From JBGTNQ01 sp038212375 (GTDB lineage: Bacteria > Patescibacteriota > Minisyncoccia > Phycocordibacterales > Zambryskibacteraceae): a stretch of DNA of 22,259 nucleotides. The DNA lies in NCBI GenBank assembly GCA_038212375.1, contig JBBQUO010000014.1:1-22259 (forward strand), in the 5' to 3' direction. The position numbers were made by a program, and so were the translations under genes. Below, one piece after another: positions 22,073 to 22,259 of the stretch; the stretch's first letter is position 1, and the number at the start of each line of letters is the position of its first letter. The notes below the pieces were generated by a model. It saw only the letters and a list, made by a program, of their open reading frames with translations. It was not told where the DNA came from and did no database searches.

Positions 22073-22259
22073 AATTTCCCAGCCCGGACTCATTTTTTTC
22101 TACTGAAAACATCGCTCCGTCTTCACAAAAGTTTGAAACAGTGGAGAGGTTGAAATGTTTGTGTCACAGATAATCCAATTGTCGTCACAATTGGATTTCC
22201 GCGACCCCGACTCGCGGTTTTCTCTGCTGAGAAAACATCGCTCCGTCTTCACAAAAAGC
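22073..22259. repeat. Two-copy direct repeat region at the window edge
   Basis: A 26-bp segment beginning GAAAACATCGCTCC is present identically at 22105-22130 and 22231-22256, 126 bp apart. The similarity extends upstream in degenerate form (CCCGGACTC versus CCCCGACTC, then T-rich, then TACTG versus TGCTG). No convincing gene occupies 22001-22259. The second copy reaches almost to the window end, so more copies may follow. Confidence 0.75.
22172..22235. repeat. Three consecutive perfect hairpins
   Basis: Back to back: AATCCAATTG/CAATTGGATT (22172-22181 with 22188-22197, 10 bp), CCGCGA/TCGCGG (22199-22204 with 22212-22217, 6 bp) and TTTTCTC/GAGAAAA (22218-22224 with 22229-22235, 7 bp, TGCT loop). 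They lead straight into the second copy of the 26-bp repeat, suggesting a structured element rather than random spacer. Confidence 0.6.

Noticed and set aside
22035..22112. Minus-strand frame of 25 residues (MFSVEKNESGL...)
   Set aside because: Too short, no promoter or ribosome site, and it begins inside the direct repeat; not supported as a gene.
1..22259. Mobile elements, CRISPR, defence genes or recoded stops
   Set aside because: No transposase, integrase, regularly spaced repeat array, toxin-antitoxin pair or in-frame TGA read-through was seen in any recognised gene.

Overview
The window looks like a chromosomal segment of a Candidate Phyla Radiation bacterium (Patescibacteria, probably a Parcubacteria-type lineage). 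This placement is an inference from gene content and protein architecture. The evidence is a PriA with eroded helicase motifs, a 420-residue prolyl-tRNA synthetase without the long editing insertion, a MurF-like ligase without its N-terminal substrate domain, a 92-residue MreD-like protein, a stripped-down division and cell wall cluster, and very tight gene packing. TGA is used as an ordinary stop (for example in mrdA and frr), so this is not a code-25 lineage. I see no transposase, integrase, phage gene, CRISPR array, tRNA or rRNA.

Layout. Bases 1-3105 are on the minus strand: the start of peptide deformylase (def, cut by the window edge), a degenerate priA, and a membrane-anchored PEGA-like protein. 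A divergent mreB paralogue follows (3190-4203). Next is a minus-strand structured RNA of about 270 nt with its own promoter and terminator (4247-4515). From 4588 everything recognised as coding is on the plus strand: a clamp-loader delta-prime-like gene, a membrane protein, frr, rseP, a small unknown gene, then proS-mreB-mreC-mreD-mrdA (translation plus cell shape, with overlapping or nearly touching genes), greA, lysS and two small unknown genes. After a strong terminator comes a reduced dcw cluster: mraZ-rsmH-ftsL-ftsI-murF. The window ends with a second candidate non-coding RNA (21049-21262), a 16S/23S pseudouridine synthase, and a non-coding tail with a 26-bp perfect direct repeat and three consecutive hairpins.

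How the genes fit together. MreB (two paralogues), MreC, MreD-like and PBP2 would form an elongation complex. MraZ, RsmH, FtsL, FtsI and MurF belong to septation and precursor synthesis. PDF, RRF, ProRS, LysRS, GreA, RsmH and the pseudouridine synthase serve translation and transcription. RseP is an intramembrane protease.

The most striking regulatory signal is that about ten genes have a -10-like hexamer ending only 6-8 nt before the ATG. This predicts leaderless mRNAs. A clear Shine-Dalgarno sequence is seen at only two starts. Other points worth attention are the two structured RNAs, an MraZ operator with helically phased boxes followed by a long leader stem-loop, and a 10-codon leader ORF overlapping ftsI by ATGA.
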